64,000 nt of DNA from Haloterrigena turkmenica DSM 5511 (lineage in GTDB: Archaea; Halobacteriota; Halobacteria; Halobacteriales; Natrialbaceae), in contig NC_013747.1 in assembly GCF_000025325.1 (NCBI RefSeq), forward strand, positions 62,001-126,000, read 5' to 3'. The translations under genes were made by a program, and so were the position numbers. The notes beneath the pieces are model-generated. The model did not search any database, was not told the origin of the DNA, and saw nothing but the letters and a program-made list of their open reading frames with translations. Below, in pieces: positions 45,092 to 54,079 of the stretch (position 1 is the stretch's first letter; each line of letters opens with the position of its first letter).

Positions 45092-45481
45092 TTACGTCGG
45101 CTCCGAACGGTAGGTTCCGAGCAGCTCCTCGAGGATGATACACTCCTGGTCGGTCGACTCATAGTGGGTGTCGATGAACCGCTCGGCGGCCTCGTAGTCG
45201 CCTCGAAGCCCGTGTTTGCGCACGGTGATCACGGCGTCGAGGAAGAAGGTTCCACCGTCGGCACCCAGCGCCTTCGCGTGATCCTCCTCGGAGATGTCGA
45301 GTTCGGTCTTGATCTCGTCGAAGTTGAACGTCTTCACATCGTGATCGTTGTTGAGCAGCGTGAGCACGTACTCCGCGGAGAAGCGATAGAACTCGGATTT
45401 GCTCTCGAACATACCGTCGTCGACCAGTTCGTCGATCGCCTCGACGACCTCGTCCGGGTACCTGACGGTATCTTTGGCCAT
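45092..45481 (-). CDS. Ribbon-helix-helix (CopG-like) regulator
   Basis: The 129-residue protein starts AKDTVRYPDEVVEAIDELVD with GMFESKSEFYRFSAEYVL, a ribbon-helix-helix DNA-binding domain. A helical C-terminal domain of about 80 residues follows (FNFDEIKTELDISEEDHAKA, GGTFFLDAVITVRKHGLRGD, YEAAERFIDTHY). RHH proteins bind DNA as dimers through the N-terminal strand. The C-terminal part is probably a sensory or oligomerisation module. It is divergent from the membrane protein at 45632. Targets unknown. Confidence 0.85.
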   Translation of the reverse strand: MAKDTVRYPDEVVEAIDELVDDGMFESKSEFYRFSAEYVLTLLNNDHDVKTFNFDEIKTELDISEEDHAKALGADGGTFFLDAVITVRKHGLRGDYEAAERFIDTHYESTDQECIILEELLGTYRSEPT

Positions 45482-45631
45482 ACCGTTATGATGTTCGCTG
45501 CGGACTAATGATTGTTTCGAAGAATTGTGTCTGCATTTACAGGAGCTGGCGACGAACTCGCGGTTCGTATCGAATCTCGAAACGGGACGAACGTTAAAGG
45601 ACGCAGGACGGATTCCTCCGGACGAACAGCT

Positions 45632-46393
45632 GTGATCGACGTGTCCCTCGGGTTCATCCTCAGTTCCCTCCCCTGGTGGTTAGCGGCGCCGTTGGTCCAG
45701 CTCGCGGTGCTCGTCGTCGGCATGGCGTTAGACGAGACCTACGTCAACCGGACGACGGTCCTGATGGGCGCGCTCGCGACGCACATCCACATCTTCGTCG
45801 CCGGCGAGGCCGGCCTGCTAGTCTCCATTTACGCCGACGCGGGGCTGGCCGTCGGCGCCTACGGCTTGTACGCCTACGTCGTCGACGGCTACGTCGCCAC
45901 CTGGTTTCGGCTGCTCGCCTACTACGTCTACTCGCCGCTGTCGGTCTTTCTCGTCATTCTGACCGCCGGCCCCACCGTAATCGGCCTCGAACCGCTGGTC
46001 GTTCTCGCGCTGGCCGGGGCGGGGTACGCCAACTACCAGTTCCGGGAGTACCTCCGGCCCGATCAGCCCTTCTACTTCGGCCCGCGGACCCAAGAGGAGT
46101 TCGAGGCCGTCCTCGAGACCGAAGTCGCCGCGGGATCGCCGGTCGACGCCGAAGCCGCCGATACTGAAACCGCCGATAGTGACGTCGCCGATCCCGGGGC
46201 AGCCGCCGGCGAAACAGCGCCGGGAACGGCCGCCGCGGGAACCACCTCGAGCCCTACTAGTACCGCCTCGAGTCCCGCCGGTACCGAGCCCGCCGAAGAC
46301 GGGGCGGAGTTCGACCATCCGGGCGCCGAACCGGCCGCCGCGTCCGACTCGAGCGAGCGCGGGATCCTGCCGAAGTTCATGCGCCGGCTCTAG
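45632..46393 (+). CDS. Polytopic membrane protein with disordered tail
   Basis: From GTG 45632 the protein is 253 residues, with about five membrane helices in the first 150. These include LGFILSSLPWWLAAPLVQLA, IFVAGEAGLLVSIYADAGLA and VIGLEPLVVLALAGAGYANY. After YQFREYLRPDQPFYFGPRTQ comes a low-complexity Ala/Thr/Glu tail ending SSERGILPKFMRRL. No transporter or enzyme motif recognised. The earlier in-frame ATG at 45512 would add 40 basic residues unlike the rest. Confidence 0.75.
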   Translation: MIDVSLGFILSSLPWWLAAPLVQLAVLVVGMALDETYVNRTTVLMGALATHIHIFVAGEAGLLVSIYADAGLAVGAYGLYAYVVDGYVATWFRLLAYYVYSPLSVFLVILTAGPTVIGLEPLVVLALAGAGYANYQFREYLRPDQPFYFGPRTQEEFEAVLETEVAAGSPVDAEAADTETADSDVADPGAAAGETAPGTAAAGTTSSPTSTASSPAGTEPAEDGAEFDHPGAEPAAASDSSERGILPKFMRRL

Positions 46394-46771
46394 CGAGTTC
46401 GAGCGGGTTCTCGCTGAGTCGGGACAGTAGCGAACGCTGCGTAGCAGAGGCGTAGTTCTGGTCACTAGCACGGTTTAGAATGTGTGCACCGTCTAGAATG
46501 TGTAAGCGGTGTTCGTGCTGCCGATACTTCATCGCGAGCGCGAGCGGATGAATCGTCCGAGACGGCCAGACGAGAGCGAACACTATCGTCGAGAGACGGG
46601 TAGGAGAGCAACGCCTCGAGACACCGATCGCAGCGGTCGTCGAACGCGGCAGTCGCTGTGCGGACCTCGTAACCGTTCGGGATATCCAGTACCAGTACGC
46701 TTTTATTCCGTGGAGATCTTTTACCGAAATGACGCTTTCAGGCGCTTGCGAAATCCACGTCCCCTCATCGA
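46394..46771. other. Intergenic region with a paired 10-11-bp direct repeat
   Basis: TTTAGAATGTGTGCACCG and GTCTAGAATGTGTAAGC (about 46473-46507) share TAGAATGTGT twice at a 20-22 bp interval, about two helical turns, a possible regulator site. ACGCTTTTATTCC near 46698-46710 is a TATA-like element about 60 bases before the next start. No gene seen. Confidence 0.45.
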
Positions 46772-48910
46772 ATGTCCCCCGAGAACCGTCCCGGCCCGAT
46801 CATACACCTCTCGACGTCTCACTCGGAGTCGCTCCAAGAACGGCTTCGCGAAGCGACGCCATCTGACGTTCGCTCGATGCCACCGACGACTCACGAGGAC
46901 GATCTCGAGGCCGTCTCCGACGGGAGAGACGAGTCGAGGGCGAAAGACGAGTCCGACGCGGAGCCGTCGGTTCCCGTCGGGATCGTCCTCGAACTCGAGT
47001 CTCCCGAACGGGTACGGACTGCCCTGGAGCGACTGTCCGGAGCGTGGCTGGACGCGCCGACGGTCGTCGCTCCGCCGACCGGCAGTGAAGCGCTCGCGGC
47101 GGCGGCGCTGCGGGGCGACGCCGACGAGTACGCGCCCCTCGACGGCGACGGGGATCCGGTCGAGCGAATCCTCGACGCGATTCGACCGCCTCGCGGGACG
47201 GCCGACGAGGCAGCCAGCGCCCACGAGAGCGACGGCGAACCGACGGCGGCGAACGGTGCAGGCCCGGCAGTGGGCGCCTCCACAGCCCCGGTCGAGAGAC
47301 AGCCGTCGACGGAATCGACCGGCGAGTACCACCGCATCCTCGCGAACGAGTTACCCGACGAGGCCTTCGTCATCGCCGCCGACGGCACCTACCTCGAGGC
47401 GAAGGTCCGGCCCGACGCCGCCGATCTCTACACGACGACGGCCGACGAACTGCCCGGGAAGACACTCATGGAGGTGTTTCCCGACGACGACGCCGAGGAG
47501 TTACAGGCGTGTATCGATCGAACGCTCCGGACCGGCGATATACAGTCGATCGAATATGCGGCGAAGACGACCGACGGCCGCCGACGGTACGAGGGGCGGG
47601 TCGTCCCGATCGACGAACCGATCGACGGCCGGAAGGCCGTCGTCTGGCTCGCCAGAGACATTACTGAGCGGATCCAGCGAGAGCGGGAACTGCGATCGCG
47701 ACGGGACGAACTCGAGACGCTCAACAGGATCAGCGCGGTCGTCGGACGGGTGATCGATACGCTGGTCGAGGCCCCCTCCCGGGAGGCCATCGAACGGGAG
47801 GTCTGCGACCAGCTCGTCGAGTCGGAACTGTACTGCGGGGCCTGGATCACCGAGCGAACGGGCGAGGGAACCCTCGCCTTCCGAACCGGCGCCGGCGACG
47901 TAGACGCGCACCTCGACTGCGCGAACGAACTCGAGGAGGGCCACGAGTGTCTGGTCCAGCAGGCCGTCGAGACCGGCGAGATCCAAACGGAGACGAAGAT
48001 TCCGACGAGCGATTCGATACCCGAACCGCTTCGGGCGGCCGCCCGGGCGGACGGCGTCCGATCCGCGATCGCCGCTCCGATCAGTCACAACGACTCGGTC
48101 TACGGCGTGCTGACGGTCCTCGCGGGCCGCGAAGACGCCTTCGGAGAGAGCGAGCGATCCGGATTCGGCCTGCTCGGCGAGACGATCGGCTTTACGATCA
48201 TGGCCGTCAAGAACCGCCAGCTGCTGTTTTCCGACACGGTCGTCGAACTCGAGTTCCGGATCGACGGCGGCGATACCTTCTCGTTCGACCTCTCCGAGCG
48301 GTACGACTGTACCGTCTCGCTCGAGTGGGCCGGGACGACGACGGACGGCCGTACCGTCCAGTACGTCACGATCGACGGCCTCGACGGCGAGACCGTCCTC
48401 GAGGAGGCCGACGCCCACCCGTCGATCGAGAACTGTCGGCTCATTCACGACGGCTGCGAGAGCTGCACGGTCGAGATGCGCCTCGCGAAGTCGGGGGTCC
48501 GGACGCTCGCGAACCACGGCGCGACGTTCCGCGAGGTCACCGTCGACGACGGCGTGGGAACCTGTCTGATCGAGGTCTCCCAGGACGCGAACGTCCGCGA
48601 GATCGCGAAGGCGTTGACCGTGATCTACGAGAACACCGAACTCGTCGCGCGCCGCGAGATCGACCGTCCGGTTCGAACCGCCGCCCAGCGGCGGGATCGC
48701 GTCTTCGATCAACTGACCGATCGACAGCTGACGACGCTGCGACTCGCCTACTACAGCGGCTTCTTCGAGTGGCCCCGCGAGAGCACCGGCGAAGAGATCG
48801 CCGAGGCGATGGACGTCTCGCCGCCGACGATGCACCAGCACCTCCGGAAAGGGATGAAGGCGGTCCTCGAGGAGTTCTTCGAAGCCGGCGGCGGCCCGGA
48901 GCTGAACTGA
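46772..48910 (+). CDS. Bat-like (bacterio-opsin activator family) PAS-GAF-HTH regulator
   Basis: The 712-residue protein has a disordered acidic N-terminus of about 185 residues. A PAS domain follows (about 186-310: YHRILANELPDEAFVIAADG, VVWLARDITERIQRERE), then a GAF domain (about 325-490: CDQLVESELYCGAWITERTG, AIAAPISHNDSVYGVLTVLA). Next is the Bat-type beta domain (about 495-630), and the end is an HTH_10 motif (LTDRQLTTLRLAYYSGFFEW, STGEEIAEAMDVSPPTMHQH). This is the standard order of Bat-family regulators that sense redox or light signals. There is no histidine kinase. Targets unknown. Confidence 0.93.
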   Translation: MSPENRPGPIIHLSTSHSESLQERLREATPSDVRSMPPTTHEDDLEAVSDGRDESRAKDESDAEPSVPVGIVLELESPERVRTALERLSGAWLDAPTVVAPPTGSEALAAAALRGDADEYAPLDGDGDPVERILDAIRPPRGTADEAASAHESDGEPTAANGAGPAVGASTAPVERQPSTESTGEYHRILANELPDEAFVIAADGTYLEAKVRPDAADLYTTTADELPGKTLMEVFPDDDAEELQACIDRTLRTGDIQSIEYAAKTTDGRRRYEGRVVPIDEPIDGRKAVVWLARDITERIQRERELRSRRDELETLNRISAVVGRVIDTLVEAPSREAIEREVCDQLVESELYCGAWITERTGEGTLAFRTGAGDVDAHLDCANELEEGHECLVQQAVETGEIQTETKIPTSDSIPEPLRAAARADGVRSAIAAPISHNDSVYGVLTVLAGREDAFGESERSGFGLLGETIGFTIMAVKNRQLLFSDTVVELEFRIDGGDTFSFDLSERYDCTVSLEWAGTTTDGRTVQYVTIDGLDGETVLEEADAHPSIENCRLIHDGCESCTVEMRLAKSGVRTLANHGATFREVTVDDGVGTCLIEVSQDANVREIAKALTVIYENTELVARREIDRPVRTAAQRRDRVFDQLTDRQLTTLRLAYYSGFFEWPRESTGEEIAEAMDVSPPTMHQHLRKGMKAVLEEFFEAGGGPELN

Positions 48911-49149
48911 GCGGCAGTCGACCGGCGGACCGCTCGGCAAGATCGGCGGTCGGTCACCACGTTCGTTCACCGGAAACTCGGTGTGTCGAGCCGAAATCCG
49001 ACCTTGCGGTCGAAAGGTACCGGTACGGAGCAGAGACGGCATGTCGACCGTCACTCGACCGGAGGTACCCACCGGTCATCGACGCGCTCACTGCGTAGGC
49101 CCCACCGGAAGTCGAGGACGAATACGTCACGAATGTCGATACTCACGAG

Positions 49150-49551
49150 ATGGTAAAGGAGATCCATATGAACCCGAGCGACGATGCGAGCGCGTCGCCG
49201 TCCTCCAACTGCGATGGGAACGACGAGCAGTCCGACGGCAAGCAGCCGCTGTTCAGGGGAGGGTGCAACGACGTGACAGCGAACGTGCCGATCGAAGGAC
49301 TCTACGAGGGGTCGAACGGTCGCTACTACACCGACTGTCAGCTCAGGCGGCGGCTTCGGACCGACCGCTGGGCGCCGTGCATTCGACAGCGCGATCCGGA
49401 CCGACGACTGGTGGAAACGCGCGACGGCTCGCTGCTGTTGCTGACGCCGACCGACGACCTCCCCGCGTGGGCCGAGCTCCGAATCGACGACCGTGGCGCT
49501 CGCGTCGTCGACACGCGGCGGCCGGTCCCGAACGGGTCGCTGCCGAAGTAG
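49150..49551 (+). CDS. Hypothetical protein
   Basis: The 133-residue product (or 127 from ATG 49168) has an acidic Ser/Asp-rich start, then GGCNDVTANVPIEGLYEGSN, YYTDCQLRRRLRTDRWAPCI and DGSLLLLTPTDDLPAWAELR. There are several Cys and a compact beta pattern in the second half. I do not recognise a family. Composition suggests a real haloarchaeal gene. Confidence 0.55.
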   Translation: MVKEIHMNPSDDASASPSSNCDGNDEQSDGKQPLFRGGCNDVTANVPIEGLYEGSNGRYYTDCQLRRRLRTDRWAPCIRQRDPDRRLVETRDGSLLLLTPTDDLPAWAELRIDDRGARVVDTRRPVPNGSLPK

Positions 49552-49647
49552 TCGCCGCCAGCGATTTTGACAGCTGCGGCGGGTCACCGATAAGCGGCGA
49601 ATATGTGAACCGATAGGAACTGGCCGTCGGCCGCGAGAGCCGTCGGT

Positions 49648-50412
49648 GTGAAGCGACGCGTGTTTCTCGGGGCCGTCGGCTCGCTTACCTCCGTCGGCAC
49701 GTTAGCGTATACGACTCGAGAGCCGGTCGAAACCCTCGAGATCCGCGTCTGGCTCTCGAGGGGCGCCGCGGCGTACGACGGCGTCGGCGAGCGGATTCGA
49801 GAGTACCTCGAGCGGATCTGCGATCTCGAGTACTGGACGCTCGAGTGCTCGGTCGGCGGCACCGTCGACGTCTCGACCGAAGACGGGGCGCGCGTCACGA
49901 GCAGCGGGGAGTGGCCGCTGATGCTCGCGGCGGGCGCGGTGGGAGCGCACGCGGTCACCCCCGTCGCCGACGTCAACCTGCTCGTCACGGACGGACAGAT
50001 GCGACGGACGCCGACCGGATACGGACTCCCGCACGTCGCGTCGGTCGGCGGCGCCCGGCACGTCGCCTCGCTCGAGTCGTTCGACGACCTCCTCTCGAGG
50101 CCGGCGGCGAACGCCGAGCGGGGTATCGTGCCGAAGGAACCGGCGACGCGCTCGATGCAGGTGCTCGTCCACGAGATCGGCCACGCGCTCGGGCTGGATC
50201 ACGAACACGGGATCTCCTTCCGGGACGGCAACGCGATCGTCGCGACGCCGATGCTGAGCAGCTACGCCTGGAACGGCGACGCTGACGTCGAACGCTCGGC
50301 GTGCGGACGATCGTATCCGGAGCCAGCGGATGGCCCGCGAAAGCTCAGTCTGGCGTTCTCCTCGTGTGCGCGACGCGAACTCGCCGCGTACAGCGGCAGC
50401 AGGGTCGGATAG
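49648..50412 (+). CDS. Zinc metalloprotease, matrixin-like (metzincin motif)
   Basis: The 254-residue protein starts at GTG 49648 with MKRRVFLGAVGSLTSVGTLA, an RR-containing signal resembling Tat, so export is likely. HEIGHALGLDHEHG supplies the zinc ligands His175, His179 and His185 with the catalytic Glu176. A downstream Met-turn candidate is the Met of ATPMLSSYAW. Families M10/M12-like predatory or processing proteases fit. It is likely extracellular or surface anchored; substrate unknown. There is no clear propeptide. Confidence 0.88.
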   Translation: MKRRVFLGAVGSLTSVGTLAYTTREPVETLEIRVWLSRGAAAYDGVGERIREYLERICDLEYWTLECSVGGTVDVSTEDGARVTSSGEWPLMLAAGAVGAHAVTPVADVNLLVTDGQMRRTPTGYGLPHVASVGGARHVASLESFDDLLSRPAANAERGIVPKEPATRSMQVLVHEIGHALGLDHEHGISFRDGNAIVATPMLSSYAWNGDADVERSACGRSYPEPADGPRKLSLAFSSCARRELAAYSGSRVG

Positions 50413-50596
50413 GCGAGGATAAGCAAGGATAGATGAGGAGAGGAGAGGATAACAGCAACGCGGAAACCGAAGATCGTCTCCGACCGTCCTCGAGGTCGGC
50501 CACCGACAACGATCGACCGCCGGCTCTCGGCGGTACAACGCCACGCTACTCGCAGCTTCGAGACGGATCGTCCGGACGAACCGGGGCAGAAACGGA

Positions 50597-50950
50597 TTAC
50601 TCGTCGTCGTCGCTCTCGTCCTCGCCGCGGACGAAACTCGCCTGTGGGTCCCCGTTGTCGTCGACCCCGCCGGCGCTCGGGCCTTCGATGAGCGCGTCGA
50701 AGTCGTCAACCTCGTCGTACTGATCGCGATAGACGAGCGCCGCCTTTCCGGTCGACGTAATCTCGTACAGCCCGGACCGCTCGGCAGGACCGATTTTGCG
50801 AACCAGTCCGTAATCTTCGAGTACCGGTAATCGAGTGTTGATGTTCTTACGACTCTTCCCCGTGTGTTCGGCGAGATTCGTTGCGACGTTCCGGCCTTTC
50901 TCCTCGAGCGCCTCAAGGATCAAGAAATCAGTAGGTTGACGCAGTTTCAC
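50597..50950 (-). CDS. Winged-helix regulator, phiH1-repressor-like
   Basis: The 117-residue protein begins MKLRQPTDFLILEALEEKGR, followed by NVATNLAEHTGKSRKNINTR and LPVLEDYGLVRKIGPAERSG with LYEITSTGKAAL. This is a complete winged helix with an acidic disordered tail. It belongs to the same broad family as the protein at 17014-17394 but lacks repeats. An AT-rich promoter region lies upstream (50960-51060, TATATTTCC). Target unknown. Confidence 0.87.
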   Translation of the reverse strand: MKLRQPTDFLILEALEEKGRNVATNLAEHTGKSRKNINTRLPVLEDYGLVRKIGPAERSGLYEITSTGKAALVYRDQYDEVDDFDALIEGPSAGGVDDNGDPQASFVRGEDESDDDE

Positions 50951-51210
50951 TATCGTTCACTCTCGGGATGAACTATATTTCCAGTGGTAACTAATACTTT
51001 CGGCTTTCCCGTTTGGGTTATCAGTTCCAAAGGATACTGAAAACAGAATATAGAGCCGAATAATTGAACGCATTCGAACATATTAGCGTCGACTTACACG
51101 GCTTTCGTTTCAAACCATCTGATTGTCAGTCGGCCTACATTCGTGCGAGAGTCGGTAGTCGCCACGACCGCGGAAATGAACCGTACGGGAGCGGGTCGGC
51201 CGGTCGGTCG

Positions 51211-52095
51211 TCAGGTTCGGAACGGCCCGTCGATCGATCCGCTAGCGCCGATCGCAGATTCGGCCGGCGCACTCGCCTTCGAGACGCTCCGCTCGAGCGT
51301 TTCGGTCGCGATCGATTCGAGCCACTCGAGGAACCGCGCGACGGCGTCCGGCGAGTCGAGCCGATAGGACGCGGCCGACGGCTCGTCGCCGCCGACGCGT
51401 ATCCCGATCCCGTCGGGTTCGACGGTCCGAAACGCCGATTCGTCGGTCACGTCGTCGCCGATATAGAGCGGGACGGCCCCCGGCGGCATATCAGCCGCGA
51501 TTAACGCGACCGCGTTCCCCTTCCCCCACGGGATCGACGGCCCGATTTCGAGGATGCGCTTCCCGGACGACACCTCGAGGGCGTCGCCGCCGAAGCGGTC
51601 GACCACCGCGTGCGTCCGCCGCTGGACGGTCGGCCGCATCGCCGGCGGCACGGACCGGTAGTGTACCGTCCCCGTCAATCGCTTGTTTTCGATCCGGGCG
51701 TTCGGGATCGGCTCGAGGACCGACTCGAGGATCCCGCACACCTCGTCGATGCGCGCCGCGCGTTTGCGCGCGACCGGGTGGACGGCGAGCGAGTCGTTTC
51801 GCTCGAGTTCGAGCCCGTGATTGCCAGCGTAGATCGACGGGCCGTCGATGCGGTCGCGAACGTCGGCCAGCGCGCGGCCGCTGACGATCGCCGTCGAGAC
51901 CGACGGATCGGCCGCCAGCGACGCGACCGCCGCCTCGTTTTCCGCCGTCGGCGCCGCCGCGTCGGGATCCTCGACGATCGGCGCGAGCGTGCCGTCGAAG
52001 TCCAGACAGCAACACAGCCTCGTGCCGGCGTCGAGTCGCGAACGGATCCGGTCCCGCGCCTCGTCAACTGGACGGGGAGGGGTTTCGTCCGACAT
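51211..52095 (-). CDS. otsB: Trehalose-6-phosphate phosphatase
   Basis: The 294-residue enzyme is a HAD phosphatase: CCCLDFDGTLAPIVEDPDAA holds the nucleophile Asp pair (DFDGT). Then come AIVSGRALADVRDRIDGPSI, YAGNHGLELERN and a C-terminal YIGDDVTDESAFRTV (metal-binding GDD). It converts trehalose-6-phosphate to trehalose, an osmolyte. GTG at 52098 would make a GTGA overlap with otsA; ATG 52095 overlaps the otsA stop by one base. Either way the pair is translationally coupled. Confidence 0.95.
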   Translation of the reverse strand: MSDETPPRPVDEARDRIRSRLDAGTRLCCCLDFDGTLAPIVEDPDAAAPTAENEAAVASLAADPSVSTAIVSGRALADVRDRIDGPSIYAGNHGLELERNDSLAVHPVARKRAARIDEVCGILESVLEPIPNARIENKRLTGTVHYRSVPPAMRPTVQRRTHAVVDRFGGDALEVSSGKRILEIGPSIPWGKGNAVALIAADMPPGAVPLYIGDDVTDESAFRTVEPDGIGIRVGGDEPSAASYRLDSPDAVARFLEWLESIATETLERSVSKASAPAESAIGASGSIDGPFRT

Positions 52096-53849
52096 CACAC
52101 TGTCGAGGGGTGTTCGTTCGTGTCCCCGTCCAAACTTGACCGAGAGTCCGATCGAGAGTCGCCTCCGCGGTCGGTGCTCCGGCCTGCGTCGGTATCCGAA
52201 CCGGCGTCGGAATCAGGGTCGCGATCGGAATCGGCGTCGGAGCCGCGAGCCCCGCCGCCGCGTCGTTCGTCGGCGTGGATCCGGCGAATCCAGTCGAACT
52301 GGGTCTCCATCCACCACTCGAGGTCACCGTCGAAGACCCGGTTCCGGAGCGTGTTCATCCGGTGTTGGCGCTCGCGGGGCGCCATCGTAACCGCCGCCTC
52401 GAGTTGCGACGCGAAGCCGTCGACGTCGGTCGGATCGATCGTCAGCGCGTGCGACCCGAGCCGATCGTGGGCCCCGGTTCCCTCGCTCAGGACGAGCACA
52501 CCGTCCCCGTCGACGTTCGCGGCGACGTACTCCTGGGCGACCAGGTTCATCCCGTCGACTAGCGGGCTCACGACCATCAGGTCGGCGCGGCGGTAGAGCC
52601 CGGACAGTTCCTCGTTCGAGAGGTAGTCTTCGGTGTAGACGATCGGCTCCCAGTCGTCGGTTCCGAACCGCCGGTTGATCCGCGTCACTTCGCTCCTGAC
52701 GAGGTTGCCGTGGCGCTGGTAGGCGTCGATATCGGTCCGGGACGGCGTCGCCGTCTGGAGGAACGTAAACTCGCCGTGCCACCCCGGATTTCGCTCGAGG
52801 AACCGTTCGATCGCCGCCAGCCGTTCGGGGATCCCCTTCGAGTAATCGAGGCGATCGACGCCGAGCCCGATGACGTTCTCGCGGGAGATGTCGTAGCGGT
52901 CGAACAGCGACGAGAGCTGGTCCGATTCGACCGATCGCGCGTTCCCGTCGTGAGTCGGCGCGTCGACGCCCATCGGCGTCGCGACGACCCGCGTCGTTCC
53001 CCCGTCGTAGGCGACGGTCCGCTGGATTCGATCGACGTCGGCCCCCGGCAGGTATCGCTCGACGCAGTCGAGGAACTGTTCGACGTAGCGGTCGATGTGA
53101 AAGCCGAGCAAGTCGTTGCCGAGCAGGCCCTCGAGGATCGCCCGCCCGCCCGGGCAGTGCTGGAACGAGGCCGGCGTCGGCCACGGAATGTGCCAGAACT
53201 GGGCGACGGTCGTCGATCGGGGAACCGACTCCCGGATCATCCGCGGCGCGAGACCGAAGTGATAGTCCTGCACCCAGACCACGGAGTCGGGCTCGGCGTG
53301 TTCGGCCACCGCGTCGGCGAAGCGCTCGTTGACCGTCCGGTACCACTCGAAATCGTTCGACCGGTTCTCGACGAGATCGACGAAGCCGTGACAGAGCGGC
53401 CAGAGCACGCGATTGCTGAACCCGTAGTAGTAGGAGTCGACCGCCTCCTCCGAGAGATCGATCCGCTGGAGGGTGTACGACTCGTCGTCCGGCGGCACCG
53501 CGATACAGCCGTCGTCGTCGGCGACGTCGAAGTCGGCCTCGCCGTCGCCCCAGGCGATCCAGGTTCCCTCGGAGGCCTGGACCACGGGATCGAGACCGGC
53601 CGTCAGGCCGCCGGTCGGTTCGTCGACCGTAATCGACGATGTGCCGGTCGATCGGTCGTCGCTATCGGCGTCCTCGAACGCCGAATCGTACTCGTGGCGG
53701 TACGGCTGGCGGTTCGAAACAACGATTAGAGAACCGGGACAGACGGACCCGTCAGACCGCGAATCCGCGGTCGAGCGGCCGTATCCGTCGGCCCGTAACT
53801 GACGATTGCTCGGATGCGTCGACGGCAACCGCGCATCGGTAAATCGCAT
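52095..53849 (-). CDS. otsA: Trehalose-6-phosphate synthase
   Basis: The 584-residue GT20 enzyme has a 40-residue basic/Ser-rich start, then SLIVVSNRQPYRHE and PTGGLTAGLDPVVQASEGTW. The acceptor region is WVQDYHFGLAPRMIRESVPR and WHIPWPTPASFQHCPGG. GVDRLDYSKGIPERLAAIER contacts the UDP-glucose phosphates. The region SPLVDGMNLVAQEYVAANVD is the C-terminal nucleotide-sugar site. It makes trehalose-6-phosphate from a nucleotide glucose and glucose-6-phosphate. The last about 60 residues are a Ser/Asp-rich disordered tail. Compatible-solute synthesis is expected in a halophile. Confidence 0.95.
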   Translation of the reverse strand: MRFTDARLPSTHPSNRQLRADGYGRSTADSRSDGSVCPGSLIVVSNRQPYRHEYDSAFEDADSDDRSTGTSSITVDEPTGGLTAGLDPVVQASEGTWIAWGDGEADFDVADDDGCIAVPPDDESYTLQRIDLSEEAVDSYYYGFSNRVLWPLCHGFVDLVENRSNDFEWYRTVNERFADAVAEHAEPDSVVWVQDYHFGLAPRMIRESVPRSTTVAQFWHIPWPTPASFQHCPGGRAILEGLLGNDLLGFHIDRYVEQFLDCVERYLPGADVDRIQRTVAYDGGTTRVVATPMGVDAPTHDGNARSVESDQLSSLFDRYDISRENVIGLGVDRLDYSKGIPERLAAIERFLERNPGWHGEFTFLQTATPSRTDIDAYQRHGNLVRSEVTRINRRFGTDDWEPIVYTEDYLSNEELSGLYRRADLMVVSPLVDGMNLVAQEYVAANVDGDGVLVLSEGTGAHDRLGSHALTIDPTDVDGFASQLEAAVTMAPRERQHRMNTLRNRVFDGDLEWWMETQFDWIRRIHADERRGGGARGSDADSDRDPDSDAGSDTDAGRSTDRGGDSRSDSRSSLDGDTNEHPSTV

Positions 53850-54079
53850 TCGCTGCTATTGACAACCTCGTCGCGGGTCGGTCCGCGGCCTGCAACCGCA
53901 TGGAAGCCATATACGCGCTGCTACCTATCGATATCCGTTGACGGGCGCTGCACGGCGATTTCGGGCCGGTCGCGGCCGGTATCGATTCGCGTCGCTCCCC
54001 CATCTCGAGAGCGCCGGTTCGAGACCGAGGTCGCCGTTCCGACCGAACGTTCTTTCCCCGGCCGACCGAATCCTCGCGT

